DNA from: Coffea arabica
Lineage: Eukaryota > Streptophyta > Magnoliopsida > Gentianales > Rubiaceae
DNA length: 64,000 nucleotides
Direction: 5' to 3'
NCBI RefSeq assembly: GCF_036785885.1
Contig: NC_092320.1
Coordinates: 16,927,557-16,991,556 of the forward strand
The position numbers and the translations under genes are program-made. The notes under the pieces were generated by a model, which was not told where the DNA came from, did not search any database, and was given only the letters and a program-made list of their open reading frames with translations. This document shows, one piece after another, positions 49,482 to 60,947 of the stretch (within the stretch, counting starts at the first letter, position 1; every line of letters begins with the position of its first letter).

Positions 49482-52119
49482 TCATATTGACACATAACCA
49501 CCAGCACAACCATTTTGCCATGCTAAGTTGGACAAATCAGTACCACCAATAGCATACTTCCAAACATCCTCCATATTGAAATCAGAGGGGATCATGGTAC
49601 CCCCTGATAAATGGACCGGTTCCATACTCAAATTAGAGGGCATCATGGTACCCTTTGATAAATGGAACGGTTCAGTGAACTCTTGAGTACTTTGAGTAAT
49701 TGCTTCGAGCCCACCATGAGAATTAGTGTATCCTTGGAAATCTTGAAATAGATCATGAGGAAATTGGAAACTAGAAAGATCATAGATAACCTGGTTTGAA
49801 TTGGCATCACCTCCTGTGTCTAGAGCGCTGGTAATATACTCCATACATTGATCGTTTGTAGAACCAGCAGCCAAATCATTGTCCTCATTCTGCATGGGAG
49901 CTTCATTCACTGTAAGACACTGGTCAAGATTTTCCCTCATCAATTCTTCCGTGTCACCTTCATTTTCATCTTTGTTTTTGCGTTTTATGTTCATATACAA
50001 TCTACACAAAACTGGATCCGACTGTCAAAAATGAACAACATGTTAGTAATGTATAATGGAGTTTGGAAATAAAAAAAGCCATGCAAATGGACAGCCTATA
50101 TTATTTGAGAAGTGGTTACTGAGCACTTAGTAGAATATTGTTGTAAAGACTTGTAGATTAAGAAGTGGACACCACTACTCTTTTACATAATAGTGTATGT
50201 ATGTACTATACTGACAGAAATCAAGAAGTAAATTGTTCTTGACTTGGTGGGTAGAGCTCGGTTGTCAAAGAGTTTTAATCACCACTTCCCGAAAATTATC
50301 AAAAAAAAAAAAAAAAAAAAAAAACCCTAACTTGTTTCCTACTGAAAACTTATTCTTATGCTGTATATGAAGATTTCTACCTTCTAATGATTATATCTGT
50401 TGGACTCAAGCATGAAAACTGGGAGCGCAGGGAGAGGAAATCTCCTCCCAAGTTCTATATATTCATATTTTTTTTGAAAATTTTTCTATGTTGGTTCTGA
50501 AATTTACATGTGCATGCATGTTACATCTTCAAATCCATCGTTGGTTGGGCAACATATATGTCTAGCTACCTAGGCGCACTATGTGTATAAACATCCAAAA
50601 TGTGCCTATATATCCAAACTAAGACATGCATAGATAACACATAAAAGACATTAAAATGTTTCATGAAATAATCAGATGAGAAGGAGAAGAGAAGAAGTGA
50701 GAATAAGCATAGCATGAATTGTTATTCTTATTACTGTCCATTGAAAAGATTATAAGAATACCTTGAAGTATATAAATAATATATAAAGCAAGTTAATCAG
50801 AAAATAAGTACTGGCTTGTACCTTGGGGTTATTTGCATGAATTCTATATTCATGCATCTTCCAAGCCGTTTTTTGACCAGGCCCAAGTAAGAAATCTAGT
50901 GACTTCCGGTAGCCGACGGTATTGCCATTGTAATAAATCTTCTTGTCTTTGCCGGTGGGTTTCCAAAATCCACCATCTCCACATGATCGAGAGGGACGGC
51001 TGCCTTTGGGGTATTTGTTCGTCAAATAGGTGAAGAAGTACCATCCGTTCACGTTATGAAAGCTATCCGATTTGTATCTATCTGCGCATATATAATCAAA
51101 AAAGAAATAAGCAAATATATAGCATAGTCATGCAATATTACAACAAAATAAAGAAAAAGGGGATCATAATTTATTTATCAAGGCTGCTTTTATTCAAATT
51201 TTGTTAGGGACAAATACCCATTTTTCAGACAGACAAGAATGTTAGTTATTAAATTAGACACATAGCCCAAACCCTAAACTAATCACTTTTACGTACGTGC
51301 ATCAATGAGAAACCCTCTAACCCCAAATCTCATCTCTATGACGATGGTGTTTTCGTGATCTAAGGTGGTGGGTAGTATTTTAGGGTATTTTTTTGGTCCA
51401 CCAACTATTTTTCGTGGAACACAATTCACAATAAAATCCACAATCGAAAGAAACCAATCAAAAAACTTGAAATCATGAAGCCTAAAGATGGTTTAAATTT
51501 CAAAGATTTTGCCTAATTAATTGGGGATTATGGAATTAAAAGGGGTTCAATTATGCTCTATCGTTAAACAGCAAACACTTGTACATAGCATATTGTTATA
51601 AGAACATCAGACTATGTCAAATACTTTCCTTCGCATGGAGTAAAGTTCCCGAAAGGGTTTTCAGAACATATTTATCGAGAAAACGCCTAAAAGATGTTTT
51701 CCGAGTTCTTTATCCGAAAACTAGAAAAACAGCTGTTAGAATAACATAAAGTTTTTTCAATTGTATAGATACTAACTTGTAAGTTCTTGAGGATTGTGGC
51801 CGTAGACATTGGCTTCATGAATTCTGTTAAGTGGTAATGGAGCCTTGGCGATCCTTTTCCTCAAGTAGTGTACAATTAGCTCTTCATCAGTGGGGCAAAA
51901 CCTGTAACCGCGTGGCATAGAATCCAGAAAATTCTGTGAATTTTCGTGGAGAATTATGCCTTGCTGAACCGGTTGCTGCTGATCATCGAGGAGATACGGC
52001 TGGTGTTGATGTTGCAGTGGCTGCTGCTGTTGGCCCTGCAAGGGCGGCCAGTGGTGGTGGAGGAGGTGATCATGGAGGAGGTATGGCTGCTCCTCCCTCT
52101 GCTGGTGGTGATTGTCCAT
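49482..52119 (-). CDS. NAC-domain transcription factor, unit 3 copy (complete, 380 aa)
   Basis: Three exons: 51777-52119, 50822-51081 and 49482-50021, with the same splice sites and total of 380 codons as unit 2. Exon 3 encodes the same residues as unit 2, including the 17-residue tandem repeat. Exons 1 and 2 look identical to unit 1, and exon 1 differs from unit 2 at one residue (Asp at the LLDDQ site). The frame is intact, so it is presumably functional. The main intron difference from unit 2 is a longer A-run near 50300-50324. Having two or three near-identical NAC genes in tandem would raise gene dosage if the promoters, which are also copied, are active. Confidence 0.9.
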
Positions 52120-52187
52120 GCTTGTTGAATGTTGAAGAGGCTTCTTTCGCCGGAGGCGCAGTTACCTAAAATAAGCGCCAAATGAGG

Positions 52188-52199
52188 TATATATATATT
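52188..52199 (-). promoter_or_regulatory. Candidate TATA box of the unit 3 NAC gene
   Basis: Same TATATATATA run and spacing as in units 1 and 2. Confidence 0.35.
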
Positions 52200-53455
52200 T
52201 TTGTCGTTGGGGTGCCAACCTGGCACTAAATGTCCGGTACATCCGTACAAGTGGGGTCGGGTATAGACTCCAGTTGCAGTACAATTCTACTTCTTCTTCT
52301 ACTTCTCCCCGAATTATACTCAATTATTTTGAAATTTTGGATAACAATAAGAACATTCTTCCATGCCGCCTGTCTATATATCATAATTTTTATAATTTAA
52401 TACCTAAGGTAATAAAGTTTTAATAAATTTATAATCTAAGACAAAAGAATAAGAGTTAAAGTTGTCTTAATGTAGCATAATCTTTGAAAATTATAGTAAT
52501 TTAATCCATATTTGTCGTTCCATAACTTTTAAATATTGTTAGTCCACATATAGATTTATGAATTAATCTTCTATATATTGGCACTTTCGCTATTGGATGC
52601 GTGATACACAATCTGAATTTAAATTAATCCAAATTTTATATATGTGTCATGTATCTAATCGTGATATTGTACACATTGTTAGTGTATATAAGAATAACTC
52701 TAGATTTATACATATTTTTTTTTCTAACTTATGGTATAGGTCCATACCCGTGTTATATCCATCCCATATTTTACTAACTATGCTTATCACTTTATTGTTG
52801 AAACTTAACATCGCACTTGTGAAGCTTACCCATAATATTCATGAAAATAAATTTAAGTTTTTTATGGACAAATAGTATGTAAATGGCTAAAACTATAATT
52901 TTATAATAATCTTAAATTTACATACCATAATCGAGTGTATATTGCTTCTTGTTTTGAAATTTGCACTAACTTCACTATTCCTATTATTGTTATTGGTAAA
53001 AATGCTTCGATTTAAAACACAATAAAATCAAATTTTGTGGCCTTTCTAATATAGTGGTTATTTTTACTCGAAAATTAGTAAATCTTGCTTACATTACACA
53101 GATTGTATGCTTTTTCACCAATATAATCAAAAGAACTTTATACCTTGACAAAACAAATAGAAAAAATGACAACACCATGAGTATAATGGTGAGCAACTGC
53201 CATACATGTCACATTATGAGTTTAGGCATGATTTGTATAAATAATAACTAATCTAATAATTGGTTGACATGCGATGCATATGACAGGTTAGGGGATTTCA
53301 ATTGCAACATGAAAATGAAAATGTGATTCTTTTTAAAGAATATCAATAGTGGTTTTCTATAAATGGAAATATATTGTAGCATATACCACTTATGCATTGA
53401 AGGAATTTGTAGTTTGAATCGTAGCAATTGAGTACCTATTGCTTTTTAGTTTTTT
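52200..53455. other. Intergenic DNA upstream of the unit 3 NAC gene, with the empty LTR target
   Basis: Matches unit 1 to 2699 with no difference seen. AATAGTGGTTTTCTATAAA near 53345-53363 is the empty site for both LTR A (GTGGT) and D2 (GTTTT). No gene seen. Confidence 0.55.
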
Positions 53456-55098
53456 GTACTACTAAAGCTTCTCTATTATTTAGACTATCAATGAATTATA
53501 ACAAATTTTACCTACTCAAATTATACAAAATAACAAATAAAAGCTCCTTAGGTTGTGGTATCCCTAACTACTCATGCAAGTGCTATATTTGGATCATTGA
53601 ATACTACGTCTAAGCTAATTATAGTGTAATTTCCTTAAACATGTGAAACCTACTTTCGTAGTGAATCAACTATACTCATAACTAATCCATACCTATTTTC
53701 ATGGTTATGAAATTAGCTACAAGTTCATTTCTTCAATGAAATTACATGAAATGAATCACTAAAAACCACATAAGTGCACCTCTACTTTCGTGAGTGTACT
53801 CCCTATGTTTAGCACCTCTTGAACTAGTGTTAAATCTCAATTTTCATTGCAGAAACAACACCTTAGATAATCACAATCAATGGTACCAGATTAATCATGA
53901 TTTAAAGAGCCAAAGTGCTAAATAACTTGCTCAAATCATAGCAATCAAATAACCAAATAATAAACACTAACAATCATAGAAAGTTCAACCAAACCCAAGG
54001 CTTAAACTTTAAACACACATATTGAACACAAAATCCAGAACTTGTATATTAACTAAACTTGGAATCAAATACAAAAGATAAAGAGTTTGGAAGGAATACA
54101 ACCCTTGTCACATGAGCTTTCTTCCTTGCCTTCTTCATCCTCCATCTTCATCCTAATCTAGATAATAAACAAGAATGGAAAAGCTACACTACTCTATACT
54201 AAGCTAAACTAACACTAGAGAGATGAAAGAGCTACATTTCTGCAGACTCCAAGCTTTCTCCCGTAGCTCACTCTATTTTTCTGCTATGGACTCCCATCTC
54301 CTTCCTTTTGCAATGAATTTGGCTATTTAATGATGAAAGGTTGGTCAAGAAATGATGTTTTCAACTCCCTTTTACAGCTGGGAATGTTTCTCACATGTCT
54401 AGCATCACATGTGAGTTGGTGGAGGTGAAATTGAGTTTTACGCGTATAAAGCAGCCTTTTCTGACCAGTGATCCGAGCTGCTACAGTGCCTCGGATCCAC
54501 TAACCCAGAAACAGCCGAGGGTTCGGATGAATAGTGGATCCGAGTGTGGATCACTTGCTCTGTTTTTGGCCCAACTTCAACCGATCTTTTCTTGATGTTA
54601 GAGGCTGAACCAGCTCATGTGTAAAACACGAAAGTTGTAGCCTTTTGAGTTATCTTTCCAATGCATCAAGAATCACCTCATTTGGATCTGTGTAGGCTGA
54701 GATATGACTGAAATACCCTTGTCTGCTCATTGCCCTGTTTCAGTTTCGACCAACAGAAATTAGCTAATGTAATTCGGCTTTTTGATTTTGACAACCTTCA
54801 AACTGGATTCGGATGTCTTCACCAAAGTTGTAGATCTATCTCTTATCTTCAAATGGGTTCAAGAATCATCCCAATCCGATCATTGTAACTCAAGTTATAG
54901 CCGAAATACGAAAATGTGTCAAAACTGTCAAAATACACAAAATCCAAGTAAAAAGTGATAAAAACATCATTTAACCACTTAAAAGCATTTTATACCAATT
55001 ATAGCCAAAATGAATCATTTTCTTCCAATAATATATCCAAAGTGACTAAAAATAATATAAAATATCATACAATTATTACGTAAATTAGTCACTTATCA
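53456..55098 (-). mobile_element. Solo LTR 'F', unit 3 copy, truncated on the left
   Basis: Homologous to 39350-41152, but the left AGTAC duplication and the first 160 or so bases are deleted; the join reads AGTTTTTT|GTACTACTAAAG. The right end TTATCA and AGTAC (55099-55103) are intact, proving it is the same insertion as in unit 2. Confidence 0.88.
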
Positions 55099-55103
55099 AG
55101 TAC

Positions 55104-56572
55104 CTATTATTTATTTCATTACAAAGTTTAAATATTTACATCCAGATAGAGTAATGCTAATGACACTTCAATTATTGTTAACGACACTAAGTTTACCTTT
55201 ATAAAAGTTGGTCAAGAAAATGAAGTGTCAATGACAACAATTGTTAAACTAAAACAATTTTCTTTCTTTTGGGAAAATCAAACTACTTTCCCAAGTATAT
55301 ATTTCACTTTTATGTTTTAAAAAATCTCAATCTGTTAATTAAATTCACAATGTTGCTATTATAAAAAATATTCCTTCTCAAATTAACATGAATGAGTAGA
55401 TGTAAGATATAAATGTGGTAAAATATCGCTCATACACATGTCATGGATTTTTTAAATTTTCAACAAACAATGATTTTGTTGTTAAAAATATAACATGGTA
55501 ATCTGTTGTGGTAATTATTTTAGGATTCTTTTGTACATGAAATGAATTTAATTTAAATTACACAATAGATTATATGGGCATGTGAATTTTTTTATTGGTT
55601 GAGGTAATTAATATCTTTTTATTGAACCGTTAGTGGTGATTGCTAGTCAAGGGTGAAACTACAATAAAAAATAAAGTTAGTGAGAAAAGTGCAAATGGCT
55701 ATGGGTTTTAGTGCTTAAAACAAAAAAAAAAAAAAGGATAAAATTTTTCTTTTTGAGTTATAAAGTGTCCTTCCATGTGATAGAACTCTCTATTAAAATT
55801 TGAAACGGTTAAGAATTCACAAAATTTTTTAAATTTTAATAGTAAGTTTAACTTAAAGAAAAATAAATTTTATCAACCAGCAAATTTACTGAAATTGTAA
55901 ATTTCCTATATGACTAAAACTTACTGTTTTAGGGGATGTACTTACCAATTTTCTAATAAACTTACCAACACTAATATTGATTATTTAATACGATATTGGA
56001 AAAAATGCTAAAAAACTAATCTTTTGCCAAAGTTAATGGAATCCGGCAGTAGTGCATTACCCCATTGTTGTTACTATTACTTGCAATACCGTAGCATTGT
56101 CCTTTAATAGGGACATGCTGGGAGATGAATGGGTCGGATAGTAAGAAGGGGTGAATGTAAGTAAGAGAAATCTCCTATTTATATTTAAGAAAAAAAGTTC
56201 ACAGTATAATGCAAGCTGAATAGTGAAGTTAAAAATTTGCTAGAGTGGAGGATGGGATTTAAAATCATTATGAAAAATGTTATCGAGTCCATAATATTGT
56301 TATTGAAATCTTATGATACGTGTTGCAAGTAAACCAAAAGGGATGCCAAGAAAAGGTTGTATAAAATCCAAATAAAGAATGGAGTGTTTATTATTAGGTG
56401 GAAATCACACTCCACTACTAATCAAAACCAGGCCGATAGTAACGACTTAAAAAAAATTAAGCTTGATTTGTATTTTAATCAAGAACTCTTTTTTTTGGTA
56501 GAAGGTCAATTGTAATCCAACTAAACTACTGTGGGAGGCTCCAGACCCACACTGACAACTATAAAAAAAGGA
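55104..56572. other. Intergenic DNA of unit 3
   Basis: Nearly identical to 41158-42626. No gene seen. Confidence 0.5.
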
Positions 56573-56995
56573 GGGTTATTATCACTTTACCCTCTTAACG
56601 TTCAGTGCCACTATCAATTGTTTCCTTAACGTTATTTTATAGTCATTTTGCCTCCAAAACTAACGATCAAATTTAATGGAGTATATTAATTAAAGTAAAA
56701 AGACATGTTTAGCCCTTAAAATTATTATCACTTTATCCCCTTAAACTATAACATCATTATCAATTTACTCCATAGAGTTTTTTTTTAAACAATTTATCCC
56801 ACCATTAAATTAACTTAGTAAGTTAAAGAATTTTAGAAGAAAGTACCCTCCTTTTTGTATGATAAAAATAATAAAAAATTTAGAGTGACTCTTCTTCTTT
56901 TTAGTATCAAGAAAAAAAAGTCAAAGTGCTAATCTCTTTCTTCTTGACAATTTTATTAATATTGAAAAAAATAGAAAGATAGGAAGGGGAACGGG

Positions 56996-57005
56996 GGAGA
57001 GAGAG

Positions 57006-57049
<44 letters not shown>
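56996..57049. repeat. GA microsatellite, unit 3
   Basis: Longer allele-like version of 43050-43092, with the same C interruption. Confidence 0.95.
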
Positions 57050-57052
<3 letters not shown>

Positions 57053-57113
57053 AATTCTTTTTTTTTAAATACAAATAAGAAAGAATCAAATACTTTTATT
57101 ATATAAAAATTAA

Positions 57114-57246
57114 GGGTTAAAAACAAAAAAAAACCCCTGTAGTAAGCCTAATACACAGAAAAGTCCCTTATGGTTTCAAAATATACAACACGACACCTCA
57201 TGCTGTGTATTAGGTTTATCACAGGGGGCTTTTTTGTTTTTTACCC
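57114..57246. mobile_element. Deleted derivative of the Mutator-like foldback element (133 bp)
   Basis: Outer ends and the AAAAATTAA duplication (57105-57113 and 57247-57255) are kept. The centre and most of both arms are gone, with the join at CCTCATG|CTGTGTATTAGG. The full form is at 43157-43593. Confidence 0.85.
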
Positions 57247-57630
57247 AAAAATTAATTCACTTTTCTGTTTACGACCAAATTCCAATCCTAATTCCGACAA
57301 CCTTAAAGTAATATGATAATGCTAGACTCTTCTTTATTTTCTTTCTTTGCAAAATCTGATATTCTGTCTCCTTCTTTCCTATCTTCTTTTCTTTTCCAAA
57401 TATTAATAAGTGTGAAAAAAATTTTGAGAGAATCATTTTATTTTTATGTTTTTGGATCTCTTAAAGTAAAAAAAAAAGGAAGAATAACCTTTTCAATTTT
57501 TTTATTTTTAATTATATACAAAAAAGAGTAAATATATTAAAAATTTTTTGACCATATTAGTTAGATTAACGATGAGATAAAATGCCTAGAAAATAATGTT
57601 AGGAATTAAAACGACTGTATCACTATAATT

Positions 57631-57933
57631 TTAAGGGATAAAGTGATAATAATAATAATGTGATAATGCTATAAAATAACGGAATATTTTTGTCTAAAAT
57701 TTCTTAACATGTTGGATTGAATTACTTATAGGGTGAAATGACTAAAAGATAATGTTAGGGGTTAAATTGATAGTAGTAATATAGTTTAAAGGGATAAAGC
57801 GATAATAATGTGATAATGCTATAAAATAACGGAATATTTTTGTCTAAAATTTCTTAACATGTTGGATTGAATTACTTATAGGGTGAAATGACTAAAAGAT
57901 AATGTTAGGGGTATAATTGACAGTAGTAATATA
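57631..57933. repeat. Two-copy tandem repeat, period 150 bp, unit 3
   Basis: Same duplication as 43978-44280. Confidence 0.9.
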
Positions 57934-57959
57934 GTTTAAAGGGATAGCGATAATAACCC

Positions 57960-58810
57960 AAAAAAAATTAAGCTTGGTATGTATTTTAATCAAGATTTTT
58001 GTTGGTATTTTAATGCAACTAAACTACTAGGGGAGGCACCTATTAAATCTACTAATGGAGATTTGATTGAGGGATCTGCTTCAGAAATTTATACTCATCA
58101 CCGTACCCAAGTACGGCCACGTGCTCGCAATTCTTGGAGTTGGTATTTTAAGGATGATGTTTTTACCCGATCTTCAACATCGCCAAAAACTTCTAACCAT
58201 AACTAGTAAAATGCTTTCATATCAATTACGAGATTAGTTATCAATTGGGATCAATACGTTGGTTCCTTTACAATGCCAATCCCATGTTTATTATTTTGAC
58301 ATTCAATTAATGTCTCACTCAATAGATAAGTGAAGCATATGATCTACACATGCTTATATAGTTCATTAGAAGATGCCGTTAGAATAAAGAAACTCAAGAT
58401 CCAATCTCAAGTGCCAAGCAAGACCTTGAAAGTACTTTGGAGGTATTTGAATATCAAGAACTGAAATAAAAGAAATGAAGCTTCGTCATGTGGGATATCC
58501 AGAGATTCAAAGTACATAGTACAAATCACGCCAACCTATGAAGACTTCAGTACCCTTTGGAAATGGAATTGCAGACTTTATCACTCATCTCAACGGCTAG
58601 ATTAATGTCCAAGATGGGCCTAATATTTGTTTTTTGTTTTGGGAACGAGAAATTGAGACAATCCGACACACTCAAGCCTGGTTGTATGGCATGATATTGA
58701 TAACATGTCCCTCTTATCTATTCTTAGACCTTCTAACTTAAGTTTTAAATATATGTATACATTCTCATTTGCTTTTATCCTGCGTCACATTGGCAGTTTC
58801 ACTGCTAAAA
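57960..58810. other. Intergenic DNA and likely promoter of unit 3 DUF642
   Basis: Nearly identical to 44307-45151, with a small insertion (GATATT) near 58693. No gene seen. Confidence 0.45.
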
Positions 58811-60922
58811 ATGGCTTCCATTCTCTCCCTCTGCATTTTATTCATAATGTGTATTTACCAAAGCCTTTCTTTCGCGGCTGTTGCGCCATTTCTTGATGGT
58901 ATGCTTTAAATAGTCTTTAATTTTTTTCATATAAAATTGCTAAATTAACTTTTCTTAGGTACGAGCTAACCCTGGTACAATTTTTTTTTTTTTTTTTTGG
59001 GTTTATGCCAAATAAAGTCACTTTACCATATCATTTTTATGTCAGCACTCAGCACATGACGGAGCGAATATCAAATCTTACCTATTAATTTCACTTGACA
59101 TGCAAACATGATCCACGTAAATTGTAGAAAAATCAAATGCGCAGCGTTAATTTTCTCTAACATGTTCAACATCAAGAGCAACACGAACCCGTTTGAATTT
59201 TTGATTTTGAATCTAATGGTGTTTGACTTGTCTTTTCGATACTTGGAAAAGGTTTTTCGCTCTGGACTTCTTTTTAATCATTGATATGAACTGACCTTCT
59301 ATGTACTCTTCCTCTTTATTATTATTTTTTCTGAAAAATTCGAACAATGGCAGGATACAAGAACAAGGAGAAAAATTTACTCATAACTGGCAGTAGTAGT
59401 ATGTTTTTCTAACCATATTCCTGTTTACATTTTGCAGGTCTACTAGAAAATGGTAACTTTGAGGAAGGGCCAAAGGTATCAAACCTTAAGAAAAGACAGA
59501 TCATAGGAAAATACTCCTTGCCCAAATGGGAAATTCATGGCATAGTTGAATATGTTTCAAGTGGACCGCAACCTGGTGGTTTTTACTTCGCAATCCCTCG
59601 TGGGGCTCAGGCAGCGAGGCTTGGAAATGAGGCTTCCATATCTCAATATGTTAAGGTGAAACCTGGAGCAATGTACTCATTGACCTTTGCAGTCACCAGG
59701 ACTTGTGCCCAAGATGAGAAGCTAAGGGGTTCTGTCCCTGGTTTTTCGACTGAACTCCCAATTCAAACACTGTTTAGCAGCGATGGTGGTGATACTTATG
59801 CATGGGCTGTTAAGGCAACTTCTGATGTTTTCAAGGTTACATTTCATAATCCTGGAATTCAAGAGGATCCTACCTGTGGACCTCTTCTGGATGCAATTGC
59901 AATCAAGGAGATACTTCCTCTCAGATACACTAAGGGTAAGTCCTCTTCCAAATTTGGAATTTTTTTCCAATATCATCTGCCTCCCAGATCTTTAAGCAGA
60001 TTTGTGAAAGCTCGATATTGGCCAGTACAAGAAAAATGTTAATGGCACACACTTATCTGTTAATGATACTCCTCTTGACTATTCTAACGGCAGTTGTAAA
60101 TTCAAAGAAAAACATGGCAATTTTTATCTGATTCAGATGGCAAAAGGTTGAAAAAAAAAAGGGTGCCGTTCACAGAGAAAGGAGTGCCATTAACATTTAT
60201 CCCAAAATAATTGTCTGAATTGTTGGGCAATGGTCGTAAGTTGATCACAACCCAACTGCCTTTTTTGTTCTTTTTATTATTGACTGTTGATATTCGTTCA
60301 CGAAGACACTATCTTTAAAATATAAATTTGTAGTTTCTTCCAAATATATAGTAAATGTTAACCAATGCAATGTATATTTTATAATTCATTGAAAGCTCCT
60401 GATTTGCACTGAAACTATGCAGGTAACTTGGTCAAAAATGGTGATTTTGAAACCGGCCCTCATGTGTTCAAGAATTTCTCCACTGGGGTGCTGCTCCTCC
60501 CTAAGAGGACGGACATCTACTCATCGCTCCCTGGATGGATTGTTGAATCCCTCAAACCAGTTAAGTATGTTGACTCAAAGCATTTCTCCGTTCCCCAGGG
60601 ACTTGCAGCTATTGAATTGGTTGGAGGAAGAGGAACAGCTATTGCACAAATCATAAGAACAGTACCTAACAAGTTCTACTTTCTTTCCTTCGCTTTTGGG
60701 GATGCTAGGAATGGTTGTCATGGATCAATGACGATTGAAGCTTTTGCAGCTAGGAAAACCATAAAACTTTCATTTACATCAACTGGAATTGGTGGATCCA
60801 AGACTGCCATCCTCATGTTTCAAGCACTTTCAAACAGAACAAGAATAACTTTTTATAGCCCAAATTATCACACAAAGCTTCATGACTATGGTCACATATA
60901 TATGTGGTCCTGTTTTGGATGA
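58811..60922 (+). CDS. DUF642 secreted cell-wall protein, unit 3 copy, C-terminal frameshift (361 aa)
   Basis: Exons 58811-58898, 59438-59935 and 60423-60922 follow the unit 2 gene codon for codon through residue 354. An extra four bases (a TA-repeat expansion at about 60897-60904) then shift the frame. The ending YMWSCFG with TGA at 60920-60922 replaces the last 14 residues. The ancestral stop is at 60945-60947. The lost stretch is the conserved CGPVLDDV motif closing domain 2, including Cys355. A Cys reappears five residues later in the new tail, but in a different context. The signal peptide and domain 1 are intact, so a secreted product is possible, with a damaged second domain. It is either an early pseudogene or a hypomorphic copy. 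Confidence 0.88.
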
Positions 60923-60947
60923 TGTTAAAGTGTTTCCTCTCAAATAG

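Larger units (their letters stand above)
56573..57959. mobile_element. Inverted-repeat element, unit 3 copy
   Basis: Counterpart of 42627-44306 with the same ends. It is shorter because the foldback element inside has lost about 304 bp. Confidence 0.5.
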
